37,914 nucleotides of DNA. It comes from Desulfobulbaceae bacterium. GTDB lineage: Bacteria; Desulfobacterota; Desulfobulbia; Desulfobulbales; Desulfobulbaceae. The position numbers were made by a program, and so were the translations under genes. Of the stretch, positions 14,827-22,388 are shown in pieces; the first letter of the stretch is position 1, and each line of letters opens with the position of its first letter. Location: contig JAUWLT010000004.1 of the NCBI GenBank assembly GCA_030613515.1, forward strand, positions 1 through 37,914. Direction: 5' to 3'. The notes beneath the pieces were generated by a model, which saw only the letters and a program-made list of their open reading frames with translations, was not told where the DNA came from and ran no database searches.

Positions 14827-17085
14827 ATGGAACTAACCAGACGTGAAGTCCTTAAGTATGCCGCTGCATCCTCAGCAATGATGGCAATCGGTGGTCCAAT
14901 GTCATCGGTTATGGCAGCTGATGCGGGAGAACCTGATAAGTGGGTCAAGTCCGTTTGCCGCTTCTGTGGCACCGGCTGTGGTGTTATGGTTGGTGTTAAA
15001 GATGGCAAGGTGGTAACCGTCAAGGGTGACCCGAACAATCATAATGAGGGATTTCTCTGTTTGAAAGGTGCCTTGATGCCGCCGATTGTATACGCCAAGG
15101 AGCGGGTTACCAAACCCTATATTCGCAAGAATGGAGTACTCAAGCCGGCATCCTGGGACGAGGCCATGAGCCTTGTCGTTTCCAAGTTTAAAGGCGCTAT
15201 CAAGGAACACGGACCGACTTCAGTAGCCTATTATGGTTCCGGCCAGGCCCTGACCGAAGAGACCTACCTGGCTTCCAAAATCTGGAAGGCCGGACTGGGC
15301 AGCAACAACGTCGAGGGTAACCCGCGTCTCTGTATGGCTTCTGCGGTTGGCGGTTATGTAACTACCTTTGGTAAGGATGAGCCGTGCGGCAGCTATGATG
15401 ATATTGACGCAGCCACCTGCTTCTTTATTATCGGCTCAAACATGTCCGAATGCCATCCGATTCTTTTTAAACGGGTTGCTAAACGCAAACAGGCTGATCC
15501 CAACGTCAAGATCATTGTTGCTGATCCGCGCAGAACCAATACTGCCCGTATTGCTGACGAGCATCTTTCGTTCAGACCGGGAACTGACTTGGCTATTATG
15601 AATGCGATGGCCTATGTTATCATCCAGGAGGAGTTGGATAATCAGCGCTTTCATTCAAAGTATGTCACTTTTATGACCAGTGACAAGAAGAAGGTTGATT
15701 TCGATGCCTATGTGAAGTTCCTGGAAGACTACACTCCGGAAAAAGCTGCAAAGCTTTCCGGTGTTCCGGCGGATCAAATCATCAGGTGTGCCAAGATGTT
15801 TGCCGAGGCCTCCGGCTCTATGTCTTTCTGGTGTATGGGGCTCAATCAACGCATCCGCGGCGTCTGGGCCAACAACCTGGTATCCAACCTGCATCTGTTA
15901 ACCGGTCAAATCGGCAAAACCGGTGCGACACCATTCTCGCTCACCGGCCAGCCCAATGCCTGTGGCGGTGTTCGTGATACCGGCGGACTCTGTCACCTGC
16001 TGCCTGCCGGACGTCTGATCAAGAAACCTGAACACCGTGCCCATGTGGAAAAACAGTGGGGCCTGAAACCGGGCACTATTGCTCCCAAACCCGGGCTGCA
16101 CACCGTTGCCCTGTGGAACGCCTTTTCCGAGGCCAAGGTCAAGGCAATATTTGTCATTTGCACCAACCCGGCTCATTCTATGCCCAATGTGAATATTTAC
16201 ACCGAGGGCATGAAGCGCGATGACAACTTTATGGTTCTCAGTGAGCCCTTTATGGATGCCGAGACGGTTAAGTACTGCGATGTTCTGCTGCCGCCGGCTT
16301 TCTGGTGTGAGAAGAGAGGGGTATACGGCTGTTCCGAGCGGCGTTACTCCTTGTTGGACCAGTCGGTAGAACCCATGGGCGAGTGCAAACCCGATGTTGA
16401 AATTCTGTTGGATTTTGCCAAACGCATGGGGGTGGATCCCAAAGTAATCCCATTTAAAAACTCCGATGATATCTGGGAAGAATGGCGCATAATGAGCAGC
16501 GAAACTCCGTACAACTTTGCCGGTATTACCAGACCGCGTTTGGAGAAGGAGTCCGGCATTCTGTGGCCCTGTCCGACCGAGGATCACCCGGGCACCAAAA
16601 TTCGCTATGTCCGGGGAGAGGATCCCAATATCCCCAAGGACTACAAGAACAAGTATCATTTCTACGGCAAACCTGACGGCAGGGCTGTAATCTGGTTCCG
16701 TCCATACAAGGGTGCGGCCGAAGAACCGGACAACGATTACCCCATGGTGCTCAACACCGGCCGGGTTATCGACCACTGGCATACCGGTACCATGACCATG
16801 AAGGTACCGGAGTTACGTCGATCCTTCCCAAATGCGTATGTCGAGGTGAACACAGAGGATGCCAAGAAATATGGAATCCAAAACGGTGACGACGTACTGC
16901 TGGAGACCAGGCGCGACAAGATGGTCTTCCAGGCCAAGGTATCTGATGTCTGCCGACCGGGCATGGTCTTTGTCCCCTGGTTTGATGCCAAGCTGATGAT
17001 CAATAAACTGACACTGAACGCCTTTGACAAGGGCTCCAAACAGCCTGAGTACAAGATTTGTGCTGTACGGATCAAGAAGGCTTAA
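14827..17085 (+). CDS. napA: Periplasmic nitrate reductase catalytic subunit
   Basis: The 752-aa molybdoenzyme reduces nitrate to nitrite in the periplasm. It has a twin-arginine signal (TRREVLKYAA), a [4Fe-4S] motif at Cys44, Cys47, Cys51 and Cys78 (CRFCGTGC...CLKG), and the molybdenum ligand Cys in RLCMASAVGGY near residue 169, followed by FGKDEPCGSYDDID as in NapA of sulfate reducers. The length is close to the monomeric Desulfovibrio enzyme. A GGGAG ribosome site precedes the ATG. It is in an operon with two tetrahemes and napD2. No napB is present. Confidence 0.96.
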   Translation: MELTRREVLKYAAASSAMMAIGGPMSSVMAADAGEPDKWVKSVCRFCGTGCGVMVGVKDGKVVTVKGDPNNHNEGFLCLKGALMPPIVYAKERVTKPYIRKNGVLKPASWDEAMSLVVSKFKGAIKEHGPTSVAYYGSGQALTEETYLASKIWKAGLGSNNVEGNPRLCMASAVGGYVTTFGKDEPCGSYDDIDAATCFFIIGSNMSECHPILFKRVAKRKQADPNVKIIVADPRRTNTARIADEHLSFRPGTDLAIMNAMAYVIIQEELDNQRFHSKYVTFMTSDKKKVDFDAYVKFLEDYTPEKAAKLSGVPADQIIRCAKMFAEASGSMSFWCMGLNQRIRGVWANNLVSNLHLLTGQIGKTGATPFSLTGQPNACGGVRDTGGLCHLLPAGRLIKKPEHRAHVEKQWGLKPGTIAPKPGLHTVALWNAFSEAKVKAIFVICTNPAHSMPNVNIYTEGMKRDDNFMVLSEPFMDAETVKYCDVLLPPAFWCEKRGVYGCSERRYSLLDQSVEPMGECKPDVEILLDFAKRMGVDPKVIPFKNSDDIWEEWRIMSSETPYNFAGITRPRLEKESGILWPCPTEDHPGTKIRYVRGEDPNIPKDYKNKYHFYGKPDGRAVIWFRPYKGAAEEPDNDYPMVLNTGRVIDHWHTGTMTMKVPELRRSFPNAYVEVNTEDAKKYGIQNGDDVLLETRRDKMVFQAKVSDVCRPGMVFVPWFDAKLMINKLTLNAFDKGSKQPEYKICAVRIKKA

Positions 17086-17090
17086 GCGAC

Positions 17091-17399
17091 ATGGCTATAC
17101 TGGGATTTCTGATTCACACCCTGGATGAGGATGTCCGGGAAGTGGAGGCAAAGGTCAAGAAGATGCCGGAGATCACCACCTACGGTGTTCACCAGGATCA
17201 CTTCATCGTGACGGTGGCGGAAGTCCCAGCCGATGATGTTGAAAAAATAATGAACAAGATTAAGGAGTTGGATGGTGTCTTAACCACCTATACCACCTAT
17301 CTGACCATTGAAGATGAAATTGATGAAAACGGCAACCTGCAGACAAATCTCAGCTTGACTGATTTGATGCGCAAGGAACCCAAAGACCCCATCAATTAA
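17091..17399 (+). CDS. napD: NapD-family maturation chaperone, paralog 2
   Basis: The product is 102 aa from ATG 17091, preferred to the track's upstream start, which overlaps napA. Pattern: MAILGFLIHTLDEDVREVEAKVKKMPEITTYGVHQDHFIVTVAEV..., with the beta-alpha-beta layout of NapD and a charged C-terminal extension of about 25 residues. It lies 5 bases after napA, so it is the likely cytoplasmic chaperone of the NapA signal peptide. A strong terminator follows at once. Confidence 0.88.
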   Translation: MAILGFLIHTLDEDVREVEAKVKKMPEITTYGVHQDHFIVTVAEVPADDVEKIMNKIKELDGVLTTYTTYLTIEDEIDENGNLQTNLSLTDLMRKEPKDPIN

Positions 17400-17406
17400 G
17401 CAGATT

Positions 17407-17445
17407 CCGGTCGTCACCCTTGTTGTGGCGGCCGGATTTTTTTTC
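17407..17445 (+). terminator. Rho-independent terminator of the napA operon
   Basis: An 11-bp stem (CCGGTCGTCAC with GTGGCGGCCGG, two G-T wobbles), a 7-base loop, then eight T. It separates napA-napD2 from the napGH-type genes. Confidence 0.88.
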
Positions 17446-17448
17446 TTG

Positions 17449-17472
17449 CATTGTGGGCATATGCCCACAATG
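17449..17472. repeat. Perfect 24-bp palindrome
   Basis: CATTGTGGGCATATGCCCACAATG is its own reverse complement. It starts 4 bases after the terminator T-run. It may be a protein-binding site or a repeat remnant; TGTGGG recurs immediately downstream. Its core (GTGGGC/GCCCAC) resembles the hairpin at 19811-19831. Confidence 0.7.
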
Positions 17473-17527
17473 TGGGACCATGTTCGTGCGTTGCCTGCAT
17501 GGCAGCTGCACGATGTCAGCTGTTTCG

Positions 17528-17595
17528 ATTGTAGGTGTAGTCTGTTAGGGACGTTTACGGCAACCTAAACAACTAACAGTCTACACGCCTCCAAT
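17528..17595. repeat. Imperfect inverted-repeat element upstream of the ferredoxin gene
   Basis: ATTGTAGGTGTAGTCTGTTAG on the left is answered by CTAACAGTCTACACGCCTCCAAT on the right, with further pairing inside (GTTTA/TAAAC). It could be a leader hairpin or a small mobile repeat. It ends about 20 bases before the next start codon. Confidence 0.6.
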
Positions 17596-17615
17596 TTAAC
17601 GGATCAGAGGATGAG

Positions 17616-18116
17616 ATGTTTGATCTTAAAAAACATTTTCTCCGGCCTCCTGGGGCTCGGAGTGAAAAGGAATTTCTCTCCCGCTGCCTGCAGTGCGGTC
17701 AATGCGCCCAGGTCTGCATTTTTGATTGTATCAAGATGCGGCGGGGTTTTAATTTTTTTCTGGCCGGTACACCGGAGATTAATCCCAAGGATGCCCCCTG
17801 CCATCTCTGCATGCGTTGCTCCGCCATTTGTCCTTCAGACGCTTTGCACGATGTAGCGATCGAAGATGTACGTATGGGCTTTGCAGAGCTTGACCGAAAA
17901 AAGTGCTATACTTGGAGAGAGTACCTGCTTTGCCGCAGCTGTTATGAGCGTTGCCCTATCAAATGGCGGGCTATGCGGTTAGAGAGAGGTGAGTATCCGG
18001 TGATTACCGATGAGTGTGCCGGTTGTGGGCTCTGTGAACATGTTTGTCCTGCCGATGCTATTGTGATTACGCCCACCAGGTTCCAGAGCAGCAGGGTTGA
18101 TGAGGGAGGCGCGTAA
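17616..18116 (+). CDS. Four-cluster ferredoxin, NapG/NapF-like
   Basis: The 166-aa product has four Cys-rich cluster sites: CLQCGQCAQVC, CHLCMRCSAIC, CRSCYERC and CAGCGLCEHVC. The opening RPPGARSEKEFL and the order of clusters resemble NapG/MauM ferredoxins, which pass electrons from quinol with NapH. The usual twin-arginine signal of NapG is absent, and an in-frame stop lies upstream near 17570, so the protein as read is cytoplasmic, like NapF. It overlaps the napH-like start (TAATG), so the two are coupled. I leave the symbol open between NapG and NapF. Confidence 0.88.
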   Translation: MFDLKKHFLRPPGARSEKEFLSRCLQCGQCAQVCIFDCIKMRRGFNFFLAGTPEINPKDAPCHLCMRCSAICPSDALHDVAIEDVRMGFAELDRKKCYTWREYLLCRSCYERCPIKWRAMRLERGEYPVITDECAGCGLCEHVCPADAIVITPTRFQSSRVDEGGA

Positions 18117-19768
18117 TGAAAAAACTGACACTGAAAACCTATCGCCGCACCTTCCAGATCTTTGTCGCAATATCCTTTATCATTATCCCCATTCTTAACC
18201 GTACTGATTACAGCTATGTGTATGGCAACTATTTCTCATTTCATCTGTTTGGTATAACGTTTGCCGATCCGTTGGCTGTATTGCAGTTGACTGTAAAAAA
18301 TTTCTACCTCACTGTAGATAATGCAATCGGTACCTTGCTGCCGCTGTTGCTTGCTTTCGCTCTTGGAACGGTCTTCTGTTCCTGGATCTGTGCGTACGGT
18401 CTTTTGTCGGAATGGACCCAGCAACTGAGCAGAAAAATTATGGGTCGTGGCCGTAAGGGATTACCACTCGACATGAATGGATTTCCTTTTAAAATGGCCA
18501 TCTTTACTCTTGGTTTCATCGGCTTTTTCATCTTCTCGACCACTCCGATACTGAATCAACTTTCAATGCCCGCCTGGTACACCAGGTTTTTTCAGTATTA
18601 CTTTGGTCAGGACATTATATCGCTCTGTTTTCTTTTCATTTTGGCAGTGCTGGCTTTAGAATTTTTTGCCGGCAAACGTCTCTGGTGCCGCTATGTCTGT
18701 CCCCAGTCGATTTTGATCACCTTAACTAAACAGTTCAACCGTAAGCGTATGAAGGTGGTTTTTGACCGGGAAAAATGTATCTGTAAACCAGGGCGTGAAC
18801 GGTGTGAATCTGCCTGTACTCTAAGTTTAAAGCCCAAAACACTTTATGATAGGGCTGAACTGGAATGCAGTAACTGTGGTGACTGTGTTGTGGCCTGCAA
18901 AAAAATGGGCAAGGCACTGTCCTTTGAATGGTTGCAGGGCAGAGAGTTTCTGGAGAGGACGGATTTTAAGGAAAGTATCCCTGAGCTGAAAAAAATTGGT
19001 ATTGGTCTTGCTGGGTTATCCGTGCTTATGGTCGTGAGTTATTATGTAGTTCCGGTAGTACGGAATGTAGAGTTTGCCGGAGAAAAATCGATGACCGAGA
19101 ACGCGCTGCTCAGCAATAAAAAAATCGCCTGGAATGACTCCAGGGGGGCCCAGTATTATGAACTGCTGAAGAATGGTACTCTGATCTGTGTGGGTGGTGA
19201 CTGGCCGGTGGAAGGTTTCAAGGGATGGCGGTGGGAATCCGTTGATGAAAATGGTTCCTTTAAAATTGTCAAAGAGGCTTCCCAACCAGGAATCTATACC
19301 ATTGCAAGAATGAGCAGTAAGATGGGCAGTGGTGGCCGCTTTATCATGGAACAGTATGTCGATGGTTCCATGGTTGAGGGAGAAGCTGAGGAATATCGCA
19401 TTGAAACCTATGATATTCTTGTATCAAGTCATGAAGAAATTGCTACGGTTATGGATGCTCGAGCAATCCTGAACCGGTATGCCGACGAAACCTATATTTT
19501 TGATCTCTCTGTCTTTGATCCCGGGGGTAAAAAGATCAAGAAAATTTTGACCGAGGGCGATCTGATTACCATCGAAGGCATGTTGACAGCCGTTCATCGC
19601 TGGATCAACAGTCCGGTTATCACTGCCTCAAGAGGCAAACCACCCAAGTTGCCGATTCATACCAGTATGGAGATACGTTTCCGCGACGGCCGGGTGAAAG
19701 TGATCAGTTTCGTTACTAACTCTACCAGGGACCGGAGTTCAGAGGTATTTGAGGATCTGTGGTTTTAA
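18116..19768 (+). CDS. napH: NapH-like membrane polyferredoxin with a large C-terminal periplasmic extension
   Basis: The 550-aa product is about 250 residues longer than ordinary NapH. Residues 1-320 match NapH/CcoG-type proteins: five predicted helices, the CSWICAYG and CRYVCPQ motifs, and cysteine groups CICKPGRERCESAC and CSNCGDCVVAC for Fe-S clusters. After the fifth helix (LAGLSVLMVVSYYVVPVV) comes a soluble stretch of about 230 residues, rich in beta-type sequence and probably periplasmic, that I do not recognise. NapH with NapG forms a quinol-oxidising route to NapA. In the absence of a membrane NapC, this protein may be the quinol dehydrogenase here (inference). Confidence 0.87.
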   Translation: MKKLTLKTYRRTFQIFVAISFIIIPILNRTDYSYVYGNYFSFHLFGITFADPLAVLQLTVKNFYLTVDNAIGTLLPLLLAFALGTVFCSWICAYGLLSEWTQQLSRKIMGRGRKGLPLDMNGFPFKMAIFTLGFIGFFIFSTTPILNQLSMPAWYTRFFQYYFGQDIISLCFLFILAVLALEFFAGKRLWCRYVCPQSILITLTKQFNRKRMKVVFDREKCICKPGRERCESACTLSLKPKTLYDRAELECSNCGDCVVACKKMGKALSFEWLQGREFLERTDFKESIPELKKIGIGLAGLSVLMVVSYYVVPVVRNVEFAGEKSMTENALLSNKKIAWNDSRGAQYYELLKNGTLICVGGDWPVEGFKGWRWESVDENGSFKIVKEASQPGIYTIARMSSKMGSGGRFIMEQYVDGSMVEGEAEEYRIETYDILVSSHEEIATVMDARAILNRYADETYIFDLSVFDPGGKKIKKILTEGDLITIEGMLTAVHRWINSPVITASRGKPPKLPIHTSMEIRFRDGRVKVISFVTNSTRDRSSEVFEDLWF

Positions 19769-19810
19769 TAATATCGGTGGGCACTTTTATTTTGCAACAA
19801 CGTTATATGT

Positions 19811-19831
19811 GTAGGGTGGGCTGTGCCCACC
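19811..19831. repeat. GTAG-headed hairpin (REP-like)
   Basis: GTAGGGTGGGC-TGT-GCCCACC forms a 7-bp stem with a 3-base loop behind a GTAG head. It lies just upstream of the DUF1566 gene. Its sequence differs from the four main REPINs. Confidence 0.55.
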
Positions 19832-19848
19832 GTTGTAGGGGAGAAACA

Positions 19849-20334
19849 ATGAAAACAATTCTTCGTCTAATTACCGTGTTTTTTGGTATTGTTATCTTTA
19901 CTTCGATATCTTCTGCTGCAGACATTGATAATGCGGCAAAGAATGGTGACCGTTTTATAATCGACGAGACGACGGTCACTGATACCGGGACCGGGTTAAT
20001 GTGGGCTGCTGGCGATAACGGTACCGACATCAGTCTGGTTGATGCACAAGCGTATTGTGAAAACTATACCGGTGGCGGATATGACGACTGGCGGCTGCCC
20101 ACCCAGGACGAATTGGCCACCCTCTTTGAGCTGGAAGCCTATAAAGGCAGCGGCTATTCCATAGTCGCTAACATAAAACTAACCGGGTGTTGTCCCTGGG
20201 CCTCGGATCGAAAGGACGCAAGGGTTGCCAGTTTTGATTTCGAATACGGCAATCCGGACTGGGGACATCCCATGTCAACCATCAATGCCAGGGCGCTGCC
20301 GGTCCGTGCTGCCGCAGGGCTGAAAACCAGGTGA
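19849..20334 (+). CDS. Exported DUF1566 (Lcl C-terminal) domain protein
   Basis: The product is 161 aa from ATG 19849 with a GGGGAG ribosome site; the upstream in-frame start has no ribosome site and reads through the REP-like hairpin. It has a signal peptide (VFFGIVIFTSISSAA). The mature part carries the DUF1566 pattern: RFIIDETTVTDTGTGLMW, then AYCENYTGGGYDDWRLPTQDELATLF, and a C-terminal PVRA. These domains resemble C-type-lectin-like folds and are found in secreted proteins of unknown role. A link to nitrate respiration is suggested only by position. Confidence 0.82.
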   Translation: MKTILRLITVFFGIVIFTSISSAADIDNAAKNGDRFIIDETTVTDTGTGLMWAAGDNGTDISLVDAQAYCENYTGGGYDDWRLPTQDELATLFELEAYKGSGYSIVANIKLTGCCPWASDRKDARVASFDFEYGNPDWGHPMSTINARALPVRAAAGLKTR

Positions 20335-20338
20335 TGGG

Positions 20339-20683
20339 TTAACGCTGGTTATCCTCTTTTCCAACCGGTTTTTTTCGCAGTCCGTCAATGGCGTGTCTGA
20401 TTCCCATGATCGGATTCGTTAAAAGCATCCTTGGACCTATTTCACGCATTATTTTTCGAATTGACTCCCGTTTGTCCGGCCTGTAGCAGTGGACCGGACA
20501 TTTTCCGCAGGTAGTTTTTCCATTCTGAAAGGGGCAGTTGTCCAACCGTTTACGGGCATAGGCAAGCAGTTTGTTGCATTCCGGGCATAATTCATGATTG
20601 TGATGGTGATTGAGACGGCAGTAGTGGCGGATCATCACCTCGATAGTTTTTTTTTCGCGTTGGATTCGGCTTATATTTTTCAT
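20339..20683 (-). CDS. YgbA-like nitrosative-stress protein (PF11756 type)
   Basis: The product is 114 aa from ATG 20683; the track's TTG start 11 codons upstream has no better ribosome site. The conserved pattern is visible: MIRHYCRLNHH...LCPECNKLLAYARKRLDNCPF, CGKCPVHCYRP and MREIGPRMLLTNPIMGI. The Cys groups could bind metal. In Escherichia coli, ygbA belongs to the NO-responsive NsrR regulon and supports recovery from nitrosative stress. Here it sits between the nap and HAO operons, convergent with the DUF1566 gene, which fits a role against NO made during nitrite reduction. Confidence 0.85.
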   Translation of the reverse strand: MKNISRIQREKKTIEVMIRHYCRLNHHHNHELCPECNKLLAYARKRLDNCPFQNGKTTCGKCPVHCYRPDKRESIRKIMREIGPRMLLTNPIMGIRHAIDGLRKKPVGKEDNQR

Positions 20684-20860
20684 ACGGATTTGTTTTATAG
20701 GTCGTATCTGTGACAATCTTGTAAAATTATATTTTTTTGCTATCCCGTTATTCCTGCGTAGGAGAGATGCGTTGCCTGTGATTGTTTACGAACAATCTGC
20801 CTCTATTTATGCCATAGGTCAAGTCATTCCTCTGGCAGGATGACGGAGGCAGAATAGAGT

Positions 20861-20911
20861 GTTACCAATTGGTGACACTCGAAAATGGCGGGTTCGTTAC
20901 CTGGTGGTAAC
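20861..20911 (+). promoter_or_regulatory. Paired palindromic operators upstream of the HAO operon (set 3)
   Basis: GTTACCAATTGGTGAC at 20861-20876 and GTTACCTGGTGGTAAC at 20896-20911, 35 bp centre to centre. The proximal centre is again 72.5 bp before the C of the -12 element at 20976. Apart from these sites and the promoter, I see no gene in 20684-21033. Confidence 0.87.
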
Positions 20912-20961
20912 GATGCGGGCGACTGAATGTGTAATTGCTTTAAAATACATCACTTTTTTTT

Positions 20962-20978
20962 TGGAACAGGAATTGCAT
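20962..20978 (+). promoter_or_regulatory. Sigma-54 promoter P3 (tetraheme-FeS-NrfD-HAO operon)
   Basis: TGGAACAGGAATTGCAT shows GG-N10-GC spacing and a TTGCA -12 box. The predicted start near 20988 is about 46 bases before the first gene. Confidence 0.87.
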
Positions 20979-21033
20979 CTCTTAGAAAAATTGAAAGTAA
21001 AATTATTGTCGCTGTTAACGCAGGGAGGTTTTC

Positions 21034-21582
21034 GTGCAACAGGAGTACAAGTCAAAAAGCTACAGCCATGTGTTCAAGATCATTCTAATTTTGATCGCTG
21101 TCTTAGGTCTTGGAGTTGCTGTGCGGGCGATGGTGATGCCGAAGACGTTTGGCGAATTCGGCCACTATAGAGGCAGTGCCATTGAAGATGAGATGAACCG
21201 GCCCATCCGCAACGGAACCAATGCCTCCTGTCTTGTCTGTCACCCTTATATCAGGCAAATGCATTTGGAAGGTGTGCATAATACGGTTTCCTGCGAGTTC
21301 TGTCATGGTCCGATGGCGGATCATGTCAAAGACGGCAAGGTAATTGCCGACCTGCCCATGAAACAGGGCGAGGAAATAAAAAAACTCTGTCTGCGCTGCC
21401 ATAACCAGATCATCAGGGCTCGGCCCAAAGAGTCGATAAAGATGATATCCATGCCCCAGCATCTTGAAGAGAAACATGTTCGAATAGATCATAACTGTAA
21501 TCAATGCCATAATGTCCACGCTCCGCTGATGTGGGTAAATCAGGCCAAGGCCATTGTCGGTGCAGGGGGGGACAGCAAATGA
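21034..21582 (+). CDS. Membrane-anchored tetraheme cytochrome c
   Basis: The 182-aa product starts at GTG with a GGGAGG ribosome site. One N-terminal helix (about residues 14-32) with no obvious cleavage site should anchor it in the membrane facing the periplasm. Four heme sites follow: CLVCH, CEFCH, CLRCH and CNQCH. Together with the next two genes (exported ferredoxin and NrfD) it resembles quinone-linked NrfD complexes of sulfate reducers. It likely transfers quinol electrons to the octaheme enzyme downstream. Its stop overlaps the next start (ATGA). Confidence 0.88.
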   Translation: MQQEYKSKSYSHVFKIILILIAVLGLGVAVRAMVMPKTFGEFGHYRGSAIEDEMNRPIRNGTNASCLVCHPYIRQMHLEGVHNTVSCEFCHGPMADHVKDGKVIADLPMKQGEEIKKLCLRCHNQIIRARPKESIKMISMPQHLEEKHVRIDHNCNQCHNVHAPLMWVNQAKAIVGAGGDSK

Positions 21583-22388
21583 TGGACGTTATACAAAAAG
21601 AAATGTCCCGGGATCGAAGGGCATTTATCAAAAACGTGCTGAGCGGAACCATAGCCGGTTCACTGCTGCTGGTAATTCCGGCAGGTGCTATGGATCTGGG
21701 AAATATACCGGAACAGATTACCGGTATGCGTGATGATACGGAACCATTTATTACCAAAAGAAAATTTGCTTTTATCGTTGATATTACCCGTTGCATTGGC
21801 TGCGGTTCCTGTTGTGTGGCCGATAAAAATGAATACCAGGTTCCCGATGGCATGTATCGGACCTGGGTTGAACGGTATGTGATTGATGATGAGGATAATG
21901 TATACGTTGACAGCCCGAATGGAGGGTTGGACGGATACCAGGAGCCGCGCAAGGATATTCCACATCCCGTTCGCGACACCTTTTTTGTGCCTAAGCTCTG
22001 CAATATGTGTGAGCATCCCTCCTGTGTGCAGGTCTGCCCGGTTGGTGCAACCTATCAGACCGATGACGGCTTTGTGTTAATTGATGCCAAGCGTTGCGTT
22101 GCCTGCGGTTACTGCATCCAGGCCTGTCCCTACTCTGTTCGCTTTATCAATCCCAAGACCAAGACCGCTGATAAATGTACCTGGTGTTATCACCGGGTTC
22201 GCAAGGGACTGCTGCCTGTCTGTGTTAATGTCTGTCCGGTACAGGCCAGGAAATTCGGTGACTTGAATGATAAGGAATCCGAAGTGTACAAAATTTTGCA
22301 CCAGCCGCATGTGGTCTCGATCCTGAAACCGGGAATGGGAAATAAACCGTCGCTCCACTATGTGGGCTTACGAAGAGAGGTGGTCTAA
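21579..22388 (+). CDS. Tat-exported four-cluster ferredoxin (NrfC/HybA type)
   Basis: The product is 269 aa from ATG 21579, overlapping the cytochrome stop; the track's longer form begins inside the cytochrome gene. A twin-arginine signal (SRDRRAFIKN plus hydrophobic stretch) is followed by four cluster motifs: CIGCGSCC, CNMCEHPSCVQVCP, CVACGYCIQACP and CTWCYHRV...CVNVCP. This is the layout of the electron-transfer subunit that pairs with NrfD-like membrane proteins. The next gene is NrfD and overlaps by one base. It would relay electrons between NrfD and the tetraheme cytochrome. Confidence 0.9.
   Translation: MMDVIQKEMSRDRRAFIKNVLSGTIAGSLLLVIPAGAMDLGNIPEQITGMRDDTEPFITKRKFAFIVDITRCIGCGSCCVADKNEYQVPDGMYRTWVERYVIDDEDNVYVDSPNGGLDGYQEPRKDIPHPVRDTFFVPKLCNMCEHPSCVQVCPVGATYQTDDGFVLIDAKRCVACGYCIQACPYSVRFINPKTKTADKCTWCYHRVRKGLLPVCVNVCPVQARKFGDLNDKESEVYKILHQPHVVSILKPGMGNKPSLHYVGLRREVV

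Noticed and set aside
15898-16782. 294-aa minus-strand ORF inside napA
   Set aside because: It is a shadow of the strongly supported napA coding frame, with no ribosome site or recognisable domain.
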